Assembly (NCBI RefSeq): GCF_030272615.1
Contig: NC_081405.1
Span: 155,233,613-155,297,612 of the forward strand
Length of the DNA: 64,000 nucleotides
DNA from: Cryptomeria japonica
Lineage: Eukaryota; Streptophyta; Pinopsida; Cupressales; Cupressaceae
Reading direction: 5' to 3'
Positions 1 to 11,482 of this stretch are shown here, one piece after another. Position 1 is the stretch's first letter; the number at the start of each line of letters is the position of its first letter. The position numbers were made by a program, and so were the translations under genes. A model generated the notes under the pieces. It saw nothing but the letters and a program-made list of their open reading frames with translations. It had not been told where the DNA came from and ran no database searches.

Positions 1-99
1 ATTAAAAAAAATAAAAAAAACATCGGAAGAAAAAAATCGTAGATATAATTGGTGGAAAAACAATTTAGTAATAATGAGTTAATGAAAATTGGTTCAACC

Positions 100-400
100 T
101 GTAGACACCTAAAAGTTACACAATCAATTAAGTAAATTTTATTCATTTCTAATTCCTCCAATTAATTAAATTAAGGTTTAATTAATATCCCTATTCCTCT
201 AATTATCCCATTAATCAAATTAAAAATTTGATTCAACCCTATTCTTCTAGCCTAGCCTATTAATTGAACTAAGGTTCAATTAAGTACCCTTAGCCATTTA
301 ATTGAATAAATTCTATTTATTTAATTAAAACCCCTTTCCCCCTTTTTGATTAAATTTACATTTAATTAAAAATCCCCTTTACAAATATGTATATTTATAA
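100..400 (+). mobile_element. LTR-like fragment, AT-rich
   Basis: The stretch begins near position 100 with TGTAGACACCTAAAA and continues as AATTAATTAAATTAA blocks alternating with pyrimidine-rich CCCTATTCCTC blocks. The same composition, read on the other strand, occurs at the right end of the truncated gypsy element near 28418 (TGTTGGTGTATACACC followed by AATTAATTAAAT and CCCCCTTCC blocks). I infer the start of a Ty3/gypsy-type LTR in plus orientation. No second LTR or coding part is in view, and the right boundary is lost in the following microsatellite. Confidence 0.35.
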
Positions 401-725
401 TACGTATAATATGTATAATATGTTAAATATGATATTTCATGTATATATATGTATATATAATGTGTATATATTTAATATATAATATATATACACATTATAT
501 ATATACATATATATGTATGTATATATGTATATACATGTATATACATATATACATACATATATATGTATATACATACATATATATGTATATATATGTATAT
601 ACACATACATAAATATATACACACATATGTGTGTATGTATGTGTATTTCCTTATGATATTTTATGTGTATTATATGTATGTTTATATATACGTTTATTGA
701 TATATATTGTCTTTTGATATCTTAT
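395..725. repeat. AT-rich TATA/TATG microsatellite
   Basis: Alternating TATATG, ACATATAT and TACATACAT units fill the segment. Any open frame here is a Tyr/Ile/Met-rich artefact of the repeat. Confidence 0.8.
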
Positions 726-759
726 TGTATTGTATTGTATTCCCCTCTCTCTCTCTCAC

Positions 760-1455
760 TCTCTCTCAGGACCCCACATAACACCTAATGACCTCTTTGG
801 ACCATGTATGATATCTCAAGGGGTCAAATGGTGTCTTAAGGGGTCATATGGTGTTTTAACACGTGTGGCTCAATTAGGACCCCACGTGACCCCTAATGAC
901 ATCATGTGACATGTATTCCTCTCCCCCCATCTTCCTCCCTCCCTTTTCTCCCCCCCCTCTCTCTCTCTCTCTCTCTGTCTCTCTGTCCCTCCGGACCCCA
1001 CATAACACAACATGACCCTTTAGGAGCTTATGATGTCCTAAGGGGTCATACGGTGTTCCAAGGTGGCAAGATGAACCATTATTACAATATAAAAAGCAGT
1101 GCCAATATTTCTTACAAATTTGACACCGGGGTCATAGGGTGTCCTAAGGGGTCATATGATACCATATGACCTCTTAGAACACCATACAACCCATAACGAT
1201 ACCATATGGTGTCTTAAGGGGTCATATGGTGTCTTAAAGGGTGGTAGGACACAATATGACCCCTAAGGACACATTACATGACCCATAACGACACCTAAGA
1301 GGTCATGTGGTGTCCTAAGGGTTCATATGACACTATATGACCCCACATAACACCACATGACCCTTTAGGAGAATATGACGTCCTAAGGGGTCATACGGTA
1401 TCCTAAGGTGGCAAGATGAACCATTATTACAATATAAAAAGAAGTACCAATACTG
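760..1455. repeat. GGGGTCATATGGTGT-type degenerate repeats with a 345-bp-spaced duplication
   Basis: Many diverged copies of a unit like CCTAAGGGGTCATATGGTGT occur in both orientations (also read as CATATGACCCCT). In addition, about 115 bp starting near 994 (GACCCCACATAACAC ... AAGATGAACCATTATTAC) recur with few changes from about 1338 to 1455, an offset of about 345 bp. A short CT tract lies between 950 and 985. I see no coding signal. Confidence 0.7.
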
Positions 1456-1570
1456 ATTAAAAGAATAACAAACCAGTATGCTCCGCCTCTCTCCCTTCCT
1501 CCATACCCCATCCCTCTCTCTCTTCTTCTCTCCCTCCCCACTCTTTCTCTCTCCCTATCCCCTTTATCTC

Positions 1571-1890
1571 CCTTACTTTATATAGTTGTATTGCAATTAT
1601 GTCTAGCATGTAGTGGTCACCATTTGGATGAACAATTGACCTAATAATCCCAAGGTCCACAGTTTGAGCAGCAGAGGCTATGCTTTCCTTGATATTATTA
1701 TCATTTGAATAAGTGTACAAAACCCATTGTGCATCATCCCTCAACCACACTCCTCATGTTGTTGGGATTTGGGAAATCTTTGGTAATGCACATTTTTTCT
1801 TTCCAATTTGTTCCCCTACAATTCTCAGAATACTAAGAGCCACACGATAGAGTTTTTTCCTAGCTGATGGTCTAGCTAACGATCTCAAAT
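1571..1890 (-). pseudogene. Unknown protein-coding exon fragment
   Basis: Read on the minus strand, one frame from about 1890 to 1571 is protein-like over about 105 codons with a single TGA near 1752. It includes LRIVGEQIGKKKCALPKI before the stop and WLRDDAQWVLYTYSNDNN after it, then a segment with IVHPNGDHYMLDI. The frame runs to a plausible splice donor, GTAAGG, near 1571. Amino-acid composition is normal, unlike the surrounding simple repeats. I do not recognise the family. It may be a captured exon inside a mobile element or the relic of a host gene; the rest of the gene is not visible and the area to its left is repeat. Confidence 0.45.
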
Positions 1891-2011
1891 AAATATTATC
1901 ACATTTTTGCAGTCATGTCAAATAAATATTCACATTTTGTAGTCATGTCAAATAAATAAGAGTTAATTAAAAGATGTATGTATATATTTTATTAATGATA
2001 ATTAAACTTTA

Positions 2012-2051
2012 ATCTCTCTCTCTCTCTCTCTCCCTTGCTTTTCCTCTCTCC

Positions 2052-2086
<35 letters not shown>

Positions 2087-2209
2087 CCTTGCTTTTCCTC
2101 TCTCCCTCTCTCCCTCCCTCTCTCTCTCCCTCTCCCTCTCTCCCTCTCTCTCTCTCTCCCTCCCTCTCCCTCTCTCCCCCTCTCCCTCTATCTCCCTCTC
2201 TCCCTTTTC

Positions 2210-2265
<56 letters not shown>

Positions 2266-2413
2266 CTCTCTCTCTCCCTCCCTCCCTTTTCCACCCTCTC
2301 TCTCCCTTTTTCCACCCTCTCTCTCCCTTTTCCATTCTCTCTCCCTCCCTCCCTCCCTCTCCCTCTCCCTCTCCCTCTCCCTCTCCCTCTCTCATCTCTC
2401 CTCTCTCTCCTTT

Positions 2414-2457
<44 letters not shown>

Positions 2458-2570
2458 TTTTCCTCTCTCCTCCCTCCCTCCTCTCTCTCCCTCTCCCTCC
2501 TCTCCCTCTCTCCTCTCTCTCTCTCCCCTCCCTCTCCCTCTCTCCCCCTCTCCCTCTCTCCCCCCTCTCC

Positions 2571-2668
<98 letters not shown>

Positions 2669-2841
2669 TTCTCTTTTCCATTCTCTCTCTCCCTCCCTCC
2701 CTTTTTCACCCTCTCTCTCCCTTTTCCATTCTCTCTCTCCCTCCCTCCCTCTCCCTCTCCCTCTCCCTCTCTCATCTCTCCCCCCTCTCTCTCTCTCTCC
2801 ATCTCCCTCACTCCCCCCCTCTCTCATCCTCTCCCTCTCTC
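2012..2841. repeat. CT/GA microsatellite tract
   Basis: About 830 bp consist almost only of CTCTCT, CCCTCC and CTCTCCC units with occasional TTTTCC, and the tract runs directly into the N gap. The long open frames on both strands (Arg/Glu-rich on minus, Ser/Leu/Pro-rich on plus) are a consequence of the repeat. Confidence 0.95.
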
Positions 2842-3341
2842 NNNNNNNNNNNNNNNNNNNNNNNNNNNNNNNNNNNNNNNNNNNNNNNNNNNNNNNNNNN
2901 NNNNNNNNNNNNNNNNNNNNNNNNNNNNNNNNNNNNNNNNNNNNNNNNNNNNNNNNNNNNNNNNNNNNNNNNNNNNNNNNNNNNNNNNNNNNNNNNNNNN
3001 NNNNNNNNNNNNNNNNNNNNNNNNNNNNNNNNNNNNNNNNNNNNNNNNNNNNNNNNNNNNNNNNNNNNNNNNNNNNNNNNNNNNNNNNNNNNNNNNNNNN
3101 NNNNNNNNNNNNNNNNNNNNNNNNNNNNNNNNNNNNNNNNNNNNNNNNNNNNNNNNNNNNNNNNNNNNNNNNNNNNNNNNNNNNNNNNNNNNNNNNNNNN
3201 NNNNNNNNNNNNNNNNNNNNNNNNNNNNNNNNNNNNNNNNNNNNNNNNNNNNNNNNNNNNNNNNNNNNNNNNNNNNNNNNNNNNNNNNNNNNNNNNNNNN
3301 NNNNNNNNNNNNNNNNNNNNNNNNNNNNNNNNNNNNNNNNN
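2842..3341. other. Assembly gap of exactly 500 N
   Basis: Exactly 500 unknown bases follow the CT tract, so the number is probably a placeholder and not a measured length. Unique protein-like sequence starts immediately after it. Confidence 0.98.
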
Positions 3342-3343
3342 AT

Positions 3344-5935
3344 GATGAACATACACTTTCTCTATTTGATGAATTGAATATACCCAATGCACGCAATGCA
3401 CTGATGTTAACACCTCATATAATCTTTCGTATGAAACCAAAGTATCTAATTGACATTGATGAGAATGTATTGAAGCCAATGCCCGATAAAATGAATGAAT
3501 GAACTTGTAGGAGAATGGTTAAAAGAATATAGAAAAACTCTTTTGAACACTTAAATCAAACCGCAAGATGTCAATTAATTGTTCAAATGATTAAAAATTT
3601 GAATTTTAGAGAGACAATGAAAATTATAGGCCTAACGTCATCCGAAAGTAACAACAAAAGAACTATTTTGAGAAATATATTTGATGCATATCAAGCTATT
3701 GGTTCAAAATCATGTACTTAAGATTCTAATGTTACTCGATGTGTCATTACATCAGCCATAATGAGCAAGAAAATAAAAAAAGATCATTTGATAAGAAAAA
3801 CAAGTAAGTCATTAAACATTAGTAGAACATTAAGTAAAGCATTTCAGAGGTGGGAAAAAATAGAGGAACCTAACAATAATTCTCTTTGGGAATTCTCGAG
3901 TAGACTACCACGAAAAGACAACGTTTTTATTGATGCACTAAGAACATTAATTGAAAATTTTTGGCATGACAACGCAAGCGTTTCACCCAACCAAAGAGAT
4001 GTTGTTAAAAGGTGAATTGGGTCTACAAATCATGAGCCACATGCCAAAAACTGTTTGGATATGACTCAAACTAAATTTTATGAAAGATTCCTTGAAATGT
4101 TTCCTCAAAAAGAATTTGTCAAGGATTTTTTGAAATGGAAAAACCTTTTTATATAAATTAATCATGTACGCACCATGTCTTATTGTATGATGCATATTGA
4201 ATTTTCCATGCACTATGATATTTTTCATCATATTTGTTCTACTTTGCACACTAATGATGTTTTGCAGGAATGCATATACAAGCACCTCCTAAGTCGACAA
4301 GAGAATTTATTTCAAGTGTGATATGCAATAGACATGATGGTTGCATTTATTACATGATTCCTTATTTGGAAGGTTCTTGTTCTATATGTGGTGGTTTGAA
4401 ACGTTTACCAAGATATGTACATTTGGAGAGCACACATGAAATTGGTATGAAACTAGTTTCTTTTCAAAAATACAAGACAGTCACATATGGAGTTAAAAAT
4501 GGAAAAGATTTGAAGAGATGTGCGTTAGTGAAAAATGATATATGTGTAGCTGAATTTATGAAAATGTTTCAAGAGAAACTAGTTTATGAGTGTACATATT
4601 GCATACACATAGAGCTTGATGGTTAGATGAGTAATTCAAGCTATGTAAGGACACATTTCCTCTTGGCACCATTGTCTCTATCATTGATTTTGCTGAAAAT
4701 TATACAGTACAACCTCAAAATGAAGTGCAATCTATGTATTATTATTCTACACAAGTTTCTATTTTTGTACACATAACATTCATGCATGTAGATGATAGCA
4801 CATAGGAGGATAGAAAGGTTGTAAGAGAGTATTATTTCTACATAAGTGACGATCGTACTCATTCATCAGAGTTTGTACAAGGATGCTTTAAATTTTTCTA
4901 TGATAATTTAAAGGAAAGAAACATACAATACAACTAACACTTAATATGGTCAGATAATTGCATCGCACAATTCAAGATTGTAAGGATGTTTTATTGGTTG
5001 ACAAGGATGCATATGACAAGTGGTGTACAACATTTTTGGAATTTCACTAAGGCTGGACATGATAAGGGAGAGCGTAATGGTGCAGGAGCATGTGTAAAAA
5101 GAGCCCTAGCTAGAGAAGAATTGAAGTATGAAGGTGGTGCTGAGTTGATAGATGCAAAAGCAATTGTATGATGTTGTAACTCTACGATTTGTCCAGGTAA
5201 TCCAGGTACATCAATGGTTCATAGATATTTTTGGTTGATCACTGATACGAGATAGATGGTATGATTTTTCTCTTCATGCATGTATTTTTTGTGGGAAGAA
5301 TGTGAATCAGAAGAGTGGGTTGACAAATGGTCTTGTAGACCGTTGGTTCCCATTGATACATATCAAATTCCCAAAGCACTATAATTGAGATAGATGGAGA
5401 CATCAGTGGATTTTGACCATGTATCTGACCTAGTGGATTCAGGTGATTTTTTGAGTTAATTTTTTTGGAAGTATTCTTTTTGGTTCATTTTGTTGTACAT
5501 CACACTTTATTTTTGGTATTAATTATCACTTTATAAAATGCAGGTCATGTATATGTAGTTGTTGCATAAGAGAACAATGAAGAATGAACAAATTACTTTT
5601 TGTGTCGCTGTGTTGAGCCTAAAAAAATTTTGACAACCACAATCATTGATGGAGAGGGAATTGAGTACCCAATAGGGTCTGTTATCATGACAGGAACATA
5701 GTTTAGGAGATTCCCTATCAAGAATTATGATGTTTGGTTGTTCGATGACTTTGAAACACAAAGACATATTCTTCATTTCTCTAACCTTTTTGTTGCAACA
5801 AATATTCATTTGATGAAGTATCGTGGTAGACCTCATAACAAGATTTTATGGAAAGTTCATGAATCTGACCACAAGGCAATACTTGACACAATACGGGTTA
5901 GAGCCGATCCTGAAGGCTCACTTGATTGATTCTAC
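3344..5935 (+). pseudogene. Decayed transposase-like gene with acidic motifs
   Basis: Protein-like sequence runs from the gap edge (DEHTLSLFDELNIPNARNAL at 3344) to a stop near 5929, broken by several stops and frameshifts. The open pieces are 3761-4015, 4270-4626, 4986-5171 and 5738-5929, in three different frames. Visible blocks are an N-terminal helical part (about 3560-3720), SVSPNQRDVVKR (about 3980), a CSICGG cysteine pair (about 4378), VSIIDFAENY (about 4680), WSDNCIAQFK (about 4946) and FWNFTKAGHDKGERNGAG followed by CVKRALAREE (about 5030-5110). Evenly spaced acidic motifs followed by an HxKG-type block recall an RNase-H-like transposase fold. From memory I associate such motifs with uncharacterised transposase-like proteins in several eukaryotes, but I cannot name the superfamily. 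Part of the 5' end is probably inside the gap. No terminal inverted repeats were found. Confidence 0.6.
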
Positions 5936-6460
5936 AGTTTAGAGTAGAATGATTTTAAGAATTTTGTATATATCATCGGCAAATTGTTCTATATTTGTTT
6001 TTTGTATATATAAATTCCCATGAGCTTATTTGTACATGTTTAGGGGCATAATTTTGTATATTTAAATGGTTAAAATGGCGATGAGATGAATCACACATAT
6101 TTAAATGCCAAATTTTTTATAAAATCCCATGAGATGATTTGTAACACCATTTTTTGTATATTTAAATAGCCAAGAGATGATTTGTCCATATTTAGAGGCA
6201 AATTTTTTAATAATATGTGACAATGTTTTGTGACTATTTTTTGTGACTATGTTTTGTGACTATCTTTTGAGTTTATATGGTGTGATAAGGTTAATGATGA
6301 CCATTCTTGATAAGGTAAATCATGAGAATTTTTTATTCTTGTATAATCATAGAAAATTATTTGAGTCATTATTGGGTCATGGGAGTCATAGATTGAGTCT
6401 AGATACAATTTGAGCAAAAATTGTCATTATTGTCAAAAAAATTGTCAAGCAACTTCTACA
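5936..6460. other. AT-rich spacer with short local repeats
   Basis: This follows the pseudogene stop. It contains loose repeats of GAGATGATTTGT, ATATTTAAATGG and TTTTGTGACTAT and no credible ORF. It may be the old 3' untranslated part of the upstream gene. Confidence 0.4.
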
Positions 6461-8045
6461 TCGCGCTGGTAGGGTATGGCTCTCGATGTTGTGACACATT
6501 GGGAGGCACAAAAGGAGAATTCATAGCATAAAAGTTCCCACCCATATGCGCTCATGATGTTGGTTTGTGCCCACAATGAATGAGATAAAATCTAGCCTAT
6601 CTTGCAGCTTTGCATTGCATGCCATTGACAGTTTTTGCAGCAGGTGAAAAAACATTACCATTGAAAATGGCTCTAAGTCATCAGAAAATGAGATAGCCTC
6701 ATTTTAGATGAGCCTCACATGACCCTATAGGTTCAAACAGATCGATCATATACGTCCTAGATTGTGATAAATAGTATGTCAAAGTTTGACAATTTTTTGG
6801 GCTCATGACACTTGAGAGATTGTGCTGGTAGGGTATGGCTCTCGATGTTCTGGCGTATTGAGAGGCATACAGGAGAATTCCTAGCATAAAAATTTCCACC
6901 AAGATGTTCTTGTGATGTTGGTTTATGCGCACGATGAACGAAATGAAATCTAGCCTATCTTGCAACTTTGCATTGCATGCCACTGACAGTTTTTGCAGCA
7001 GGTGAAAAAATGCTACCATTTGAAAATGGCTCCAAGTTGTCAAAAACTATGATAGGTCATTGTATATGAGACTCACATTCCCCTAGAGGTTCAAACGGAT
7101 TGATCATATTCATATTGGATTGGGATAAACAGTCTGTCGAAGTTTGACAATATTTTAGACTCAGGGCACTTGAGAGATTGCGTCAATAGGGTATGGCTCT
7201 CGACGTTCGGGTGCATTGGGAGGCACAATAGGAGCATGCCTAGCATAAAAATTCCCAACGAGACATGCTCGTGATGTTTTTTTGTGCCCACATTGAATGA
7301 AATCAAATCTAGCCTATCTTGCAACTTTGCATTGCATGCCACTGATGGTTTTTGCAGTAGGTGAAAAAATGCTACCATTTGAAAATGGCTCTGGGTCATC
7401 AGAAACTGAGATAGGTCATTGTAGATGATCCTCACATAACCCTATAGGTTTAAACAAATTTATCATATGCATCTTGGATTTCAAGAAATAGTCCATCAAA
7501 GTTTGACATTTTATTGGACTCAAGGCACTTGAGAGATTGCGCTTGTAGGGTATGGCTCTCAATGTTCCAGCGCATTGGGAGGCATAACAGGAGCATGCCT
7601 AGCATAAAAATTCCCACCTAGACGCGCTCATGATTTTTTTTTGTGCCCATGATGAATGAAATCAAATCTAGCCTATCTTGCAACTTTGCATTGCATGCTA
7701 TTGATAATTTTTGCAACAGGTGAAAAAACACTACCATTTGAAAATGGCTCCGAGTCATCAGAAATTGAGATAGGTCATTTTAGAGGAGCCTCACGTGACC
7801 CTATAGGTTCAAACAGATTGATCATATGTGTCCTGTATTGGGAGAAATAGTTTGTCAAATTTTGACATTTTTTTGGACTCAAGGAACTTGAGAGATCGCG
7901 CTGGTAGGGTATGGCTCTCGACGTCCTGGCACTTTGGGAGGCATAATAGGAGCATGCCTAGCATAAACCTACCCACCCGGTTGTGCTCATGACATTGGTT
8001 TGTGAACATGAAAAACACAATCAATTCTAGCCTATCTTGCAACTT
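6461..8045. repeat. Satellite array, 359-bp monomer, four units plus a partial
   Basis: The anchor GGGTATGGCTCTC occurs at 6472, 6831, 7189, 7548 and 7907, giving periods of 359, 358, 359 and 359 bp. Each unit also contains AGCCTATCTTGCAACTTTGC, a GCAGGTGAAAAAA block, CATTTGAAAATGGCTC and AGTTTGACA. The fifth unit is cut off at CTATCTTGCAACTTTG (about 8045), where the sequence slides into a 9-bp repeat. Similar minus-strand frames of about 114 codons appear in some monomers, but since 359 is not a multiple of three they restart in each unit and do not form one protein. Confidence 0.9.
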
Positions 8046-8235
8046 TGACAACTTTGACAACTCTGACAACTCTGACAACTTTGACAACAATTGAGTAACT
8101 TTGACAAAAAGTGAGCAAATTTGACAATAATTGAGAAAATTTTACATATTTTATCCAAATGAGCCCAAATGTTGACAACTTTGACAACTTTGACAACAAC
8201 TAAGCAACTTTGACAACAATTGAGCAACTTTTACA
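8040..8235. repeat. 9-bp minisatellite TTTGACAAC
   Basis: Repeated CAACTTTGA/CAACTCTGA units appear in two clusters (about 8040-8095 and 8170-8230), separated by related GAGCAAATTTGACAATAATTG sequence. The first cluster grows out of the AACTTTG at the broken end of the 359-bp monomer, which suggests that replication slippage at that break seeded it. Confidence 0.8.
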
Positions 8236-8480
8236 TCTTTTATCCAAATGACCCCAAACTTTCATAAATGGCTTCAAATGATCATTAATGGTCCCAAATT
8301 ACCTTATTTAGATAAAACAGTGGTAAAACAAGATGAGAACCAAAATTTGACCATTGCGAGCATGAGGGTTCTCTCACACCACACACATTAACAAATATAA
8401 ATGAAAGGATTCAAAAGCATCCATTGATCATTACCATGGATCAAATCTGACCATTACCATTGAATTTCATTTTCATTGAA

Positions 8481-8856
8481 ACAAAGAGTTTTTTAAGGTT
8501 AATTCAACATTTTAGAAAGTTTATCAAATCATATTCCACGATTGCAATGTTTTATATCATAGATTTTTGTTGTTTATATTCATATTGTTGATTACATAGA
8601 CAAATATTCATTTAACTTTATAAAAGGGCACCCACCAAATACAATGAATACACAATAATGAACTCAATACAAGGAGTTTTGTAGGGTTAATTCAACATTT
8701 TAGAAACTTTATCAAATCATATTCCATGATTGCAATGTTTTATATAATAGATTTTTGTTGTTTATATTCATATTGTTGATTACATAAGAGAATAATCATT
8801 TAGCTTTATAAAAGGGCAGCCACCAAATACAACGAATACACAATAATGAACTCAAT
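8481..8856. repeat. 188-bp tandem duplication
   Basis: The unit at 8481-8668 (starts ACAAAGAGTTTTTTAAGGTT, includes ATTGCAATGTTTTATAT and ends AACTCAATAC) is repeated at 8669-8856 with few differences, such as CACGATTG/CATGATTG and GGGCACCC/GGGCAGCC. No coding signal is seen. Confidence 0.85.
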
Positions 8857-9032
8857 ACACATTTATTGGATCAAATATCAACATTTATATATATATTAGA
8901 AAAGGCATGTATGCCAAGTCAATATAAGTATTACAAAAATATGGTATATGCCATGTCCAAATCAATATGTAATAAAAATGTAGAATATATCTACATGTAT
9001 TGGTCATTCAATGACCTTAACACTATATGATC

Positions 9033-11482
9033 CTATACTTGTGGTGGATCATTAAAATCGATCCTCTTCAATGTAGTATGCAGCTCTGTAGATGGCTACA
9101 AAACCACAATTCAAAAGCCAAGTTAGAATCCTTTTGTAGAAAATAGTTCACAATTATCAACATAACTTTGCATTTAAATATAATTTCTTTGCAATAGAAA
9201 TGTAGATTACCTCATCTGCTGATCTAGGATCTACTGTCTTCTCTATCCTCTCCTTGTCATTCTTAGGAGTTCTCTTGAATACCTTCTTCAAAGGCTCCAA
9301 GTTATGGCCAAACCGCAAAGGGGGCTATTGTCGATTAAATACAATTAATACAATGTACTAACATATATACATCAAAAACACTAAAAATCTATAATATAGA
9401 GAACACAAGTGTATCAGAGCTTGAGATACTTCTCCAATAGACCGAGGAGGGCTCACCATTGATGGAGCAGTTGTCACTATTACCTGTACGAAAATGATCA
9501 AAGATTAAATACAATTAATATAATGATAAGCATTGTAGGTTAAAAAAAAATAATGTAATATATCAAACAAAAGTGTACGGGAGCCTGAGATGCTTCTAAA
9601 ATACATAGAGGAGGGCTTGCCATTGATGAAGTAGCTATGGATATTTCCTGTATGAAAAAATGATAAGATTGTAATTTATCAAAAGTTCACATGTACACGT
9701 GTTTATAATCATCAAATCAAGAAAATCAAGTAGAGATACATACCTCTAGCCTCTCTCGATCCTCAGGAGTATCAGGTGCATTCAACATATCTACATAGCT
9801 CAATGGTTGCCGTACATATAAAATAGACAAAAAACACTAATCAATCTACAAATCCCAACTAAGACAATTTCAACCTTTTCAAACAATTGTACAACTAAAA
9901 ATGTGTTCAATTACCTTCTTCCCACATTTTGGCATCCTTAAGTATATCTTTTGCTAAGGATGAGGCTGAGACACGGAGGGGGTACCCTAAAAAAACAAAA
10001 TTAACTTGAGATATTAGTACAAATAATATTAAACATAATTTAACAAATCTAAAATGAAATGACTTGCATACTCTATCAAAAGAATACATAAAATAAGGTG
10101 TACAAAATATGATACCGTATAGCCTTGTAGGCCAAAATCGATCGCTGAGAGCGTGACATCATCAATCTGGGACATTTGGTCCTCTGACAATGCCTACAAA
10201 CAAAAAATTGTCAAGCATTAAAGAGAGTTAGTATATCTTGTAATTTTTTTGAATTCAAAGTGTACTATTCTATTTTAACATTTTAAAAAATTTATACCTC
10301 AAACGTCAAAGTTGTCGTTGCAGTAACTGTGGGAGGAATATCAGATATTGCTGCTACATCCTGAAATGCATATTATTTGTATCAATTTAAATTTATATAT
10401 AAATGAAAATTCATTTACAATTACAAATTTTAAGTGACTGATAAATAAAATGCTATGAATTCAAATCAACACACCCGTGTCTGCGGATGACTGCCAAACA
10501 ACATGTCCATCTACTCATCCATTTGTGCCACATCCTCAATCGTGCAGGTCTGACATCTACTCCCACAAATCATGCACAAATGGGATGTGGATCCATCTAC
10601 AGTGGCCTCATCATTTGTCCTTGTGCATATCCTTGAGCAAGTGGCACACATAGGCTGAATGGGCTCACTAGTGCCACCTACAGCAACTAATGGCTCATCA
10701 TCTGGTACGAGAGGGTGTGCTAACTATGTCCCATGTCGAATGATCACATCAGTCAATGCTATGGCTTCCTGAAGAGTTTGTAGCTCCATTGACTCTTTCA
10801 AGTCTATTGGGACAGTCAAATGCACCTTGGGTATGGGTGCTAGGGGGTGATGACTCTCTTGGGCCACTCACCTACGGGCTCCAGGTCTATCTTGGGCAGA
10901 GCCGCCACCTCTACCATGGAACACTCTCATGTCAAAATAATTAGGAAACACATTGAGGAAAAACTCACTGTATACTTTCCTCAAAAAATACAATGGCATC
11001 TCAAAACTATTACAAGGTGGTTTGTCAAAGACCATCCACCATCTCTACCAAAAAAAATTCTTCATCTAGACATTGGTACACCAATGTATGGGAAATCTCT
11101 TTTCATTAAGAGGTAATGACTCACTAGTTTTTGGATCAACAAAAAGGGCACATATTTGCTATTTACTATTGTTTTTATTTTTCACTCCCTCGTATGATAA
11201 CCCACTATCATAATATTGATGACACCTATCCCTATAGTTTCCCTATTTTGTAATTTGAGTGGAAACTGTAGTGGCACCACTAGTTAATGTTTCTAGGCTA
11301 GTGGCGAGGGATTTATGATTCTCAAGCTTATATGTTTTCAATATATTAATTTATCTATTTTTTTTAGCCATGTTTTATCCTAACTGATTAATAAATTGCT
11401 CCTATGTATCAAGTGTATGGTCAAAAGGAGGATCTAGAGGTGTATTTTGTTGGTTTTGTTCGGGGTTTTGAGGAGGTGCATA
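9033..11482 (-). pseudogene. 3' half of an unknown multi-exon gene with CxxC motifs
   Basis: A series of minus-strand exons with good borders can be read (5' to 3'): a long exon from about 11482 to 10475, then 10360-10298, 10193-10116, 9986-9915, about 9810-9744, 9647-9579, 9483-9416, 9324-9211 and a terminal exon 9095-9033 ending ...RIDFNDPPQV-stop. Most introns are about 70-130 bp and show GT..AG (for example CAG before 10360, GTATAA after 10298, GTATGT after 9744). The long exon holds a Pro/Gln-rich start (YAPPQNPEQNQQNTPLDPP), MPLYFLRKVYSEFFLNVF, and two cysteine groups, CATCSRIC (about 10645) and CMICGSRCQTC (about 10575), possibly metal-binding. Exons 9579-9647 and 9416-9483 encode two similar 23-residue segments. 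Stops in the long exon (near 10517 and 10724 among others) and two weak splice sites mark it as decayed. Family not recognised. Element A interrupts the reading at 11483. Confidence 0.6.

Noticed and set aside
437-622. Small Tyr/Ile-rich ORF on the minus strand
   Set aside because: Microsatellite translation.
1992-3352. Long Arg/Glu-rich and Ser/Leu-rich ORFs of up to about 440 codons
   Set aside because: They are translations of the CT/GA microsatellite and of the N gap.
6699-8090. Three or four similar minus-strand ORFs of about 100-114 codons
   Set aside because: They fall one per 359-bp satellite monomer, the period is not a multiple of three, and they show no protein family signal.
3344-11482. 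One large DNA transposon combining the acidic-motif gene and the multi-exon gene
   Set aside because: They converge with a satellite in between, and I see no terminal inverted repeats or shared ends.
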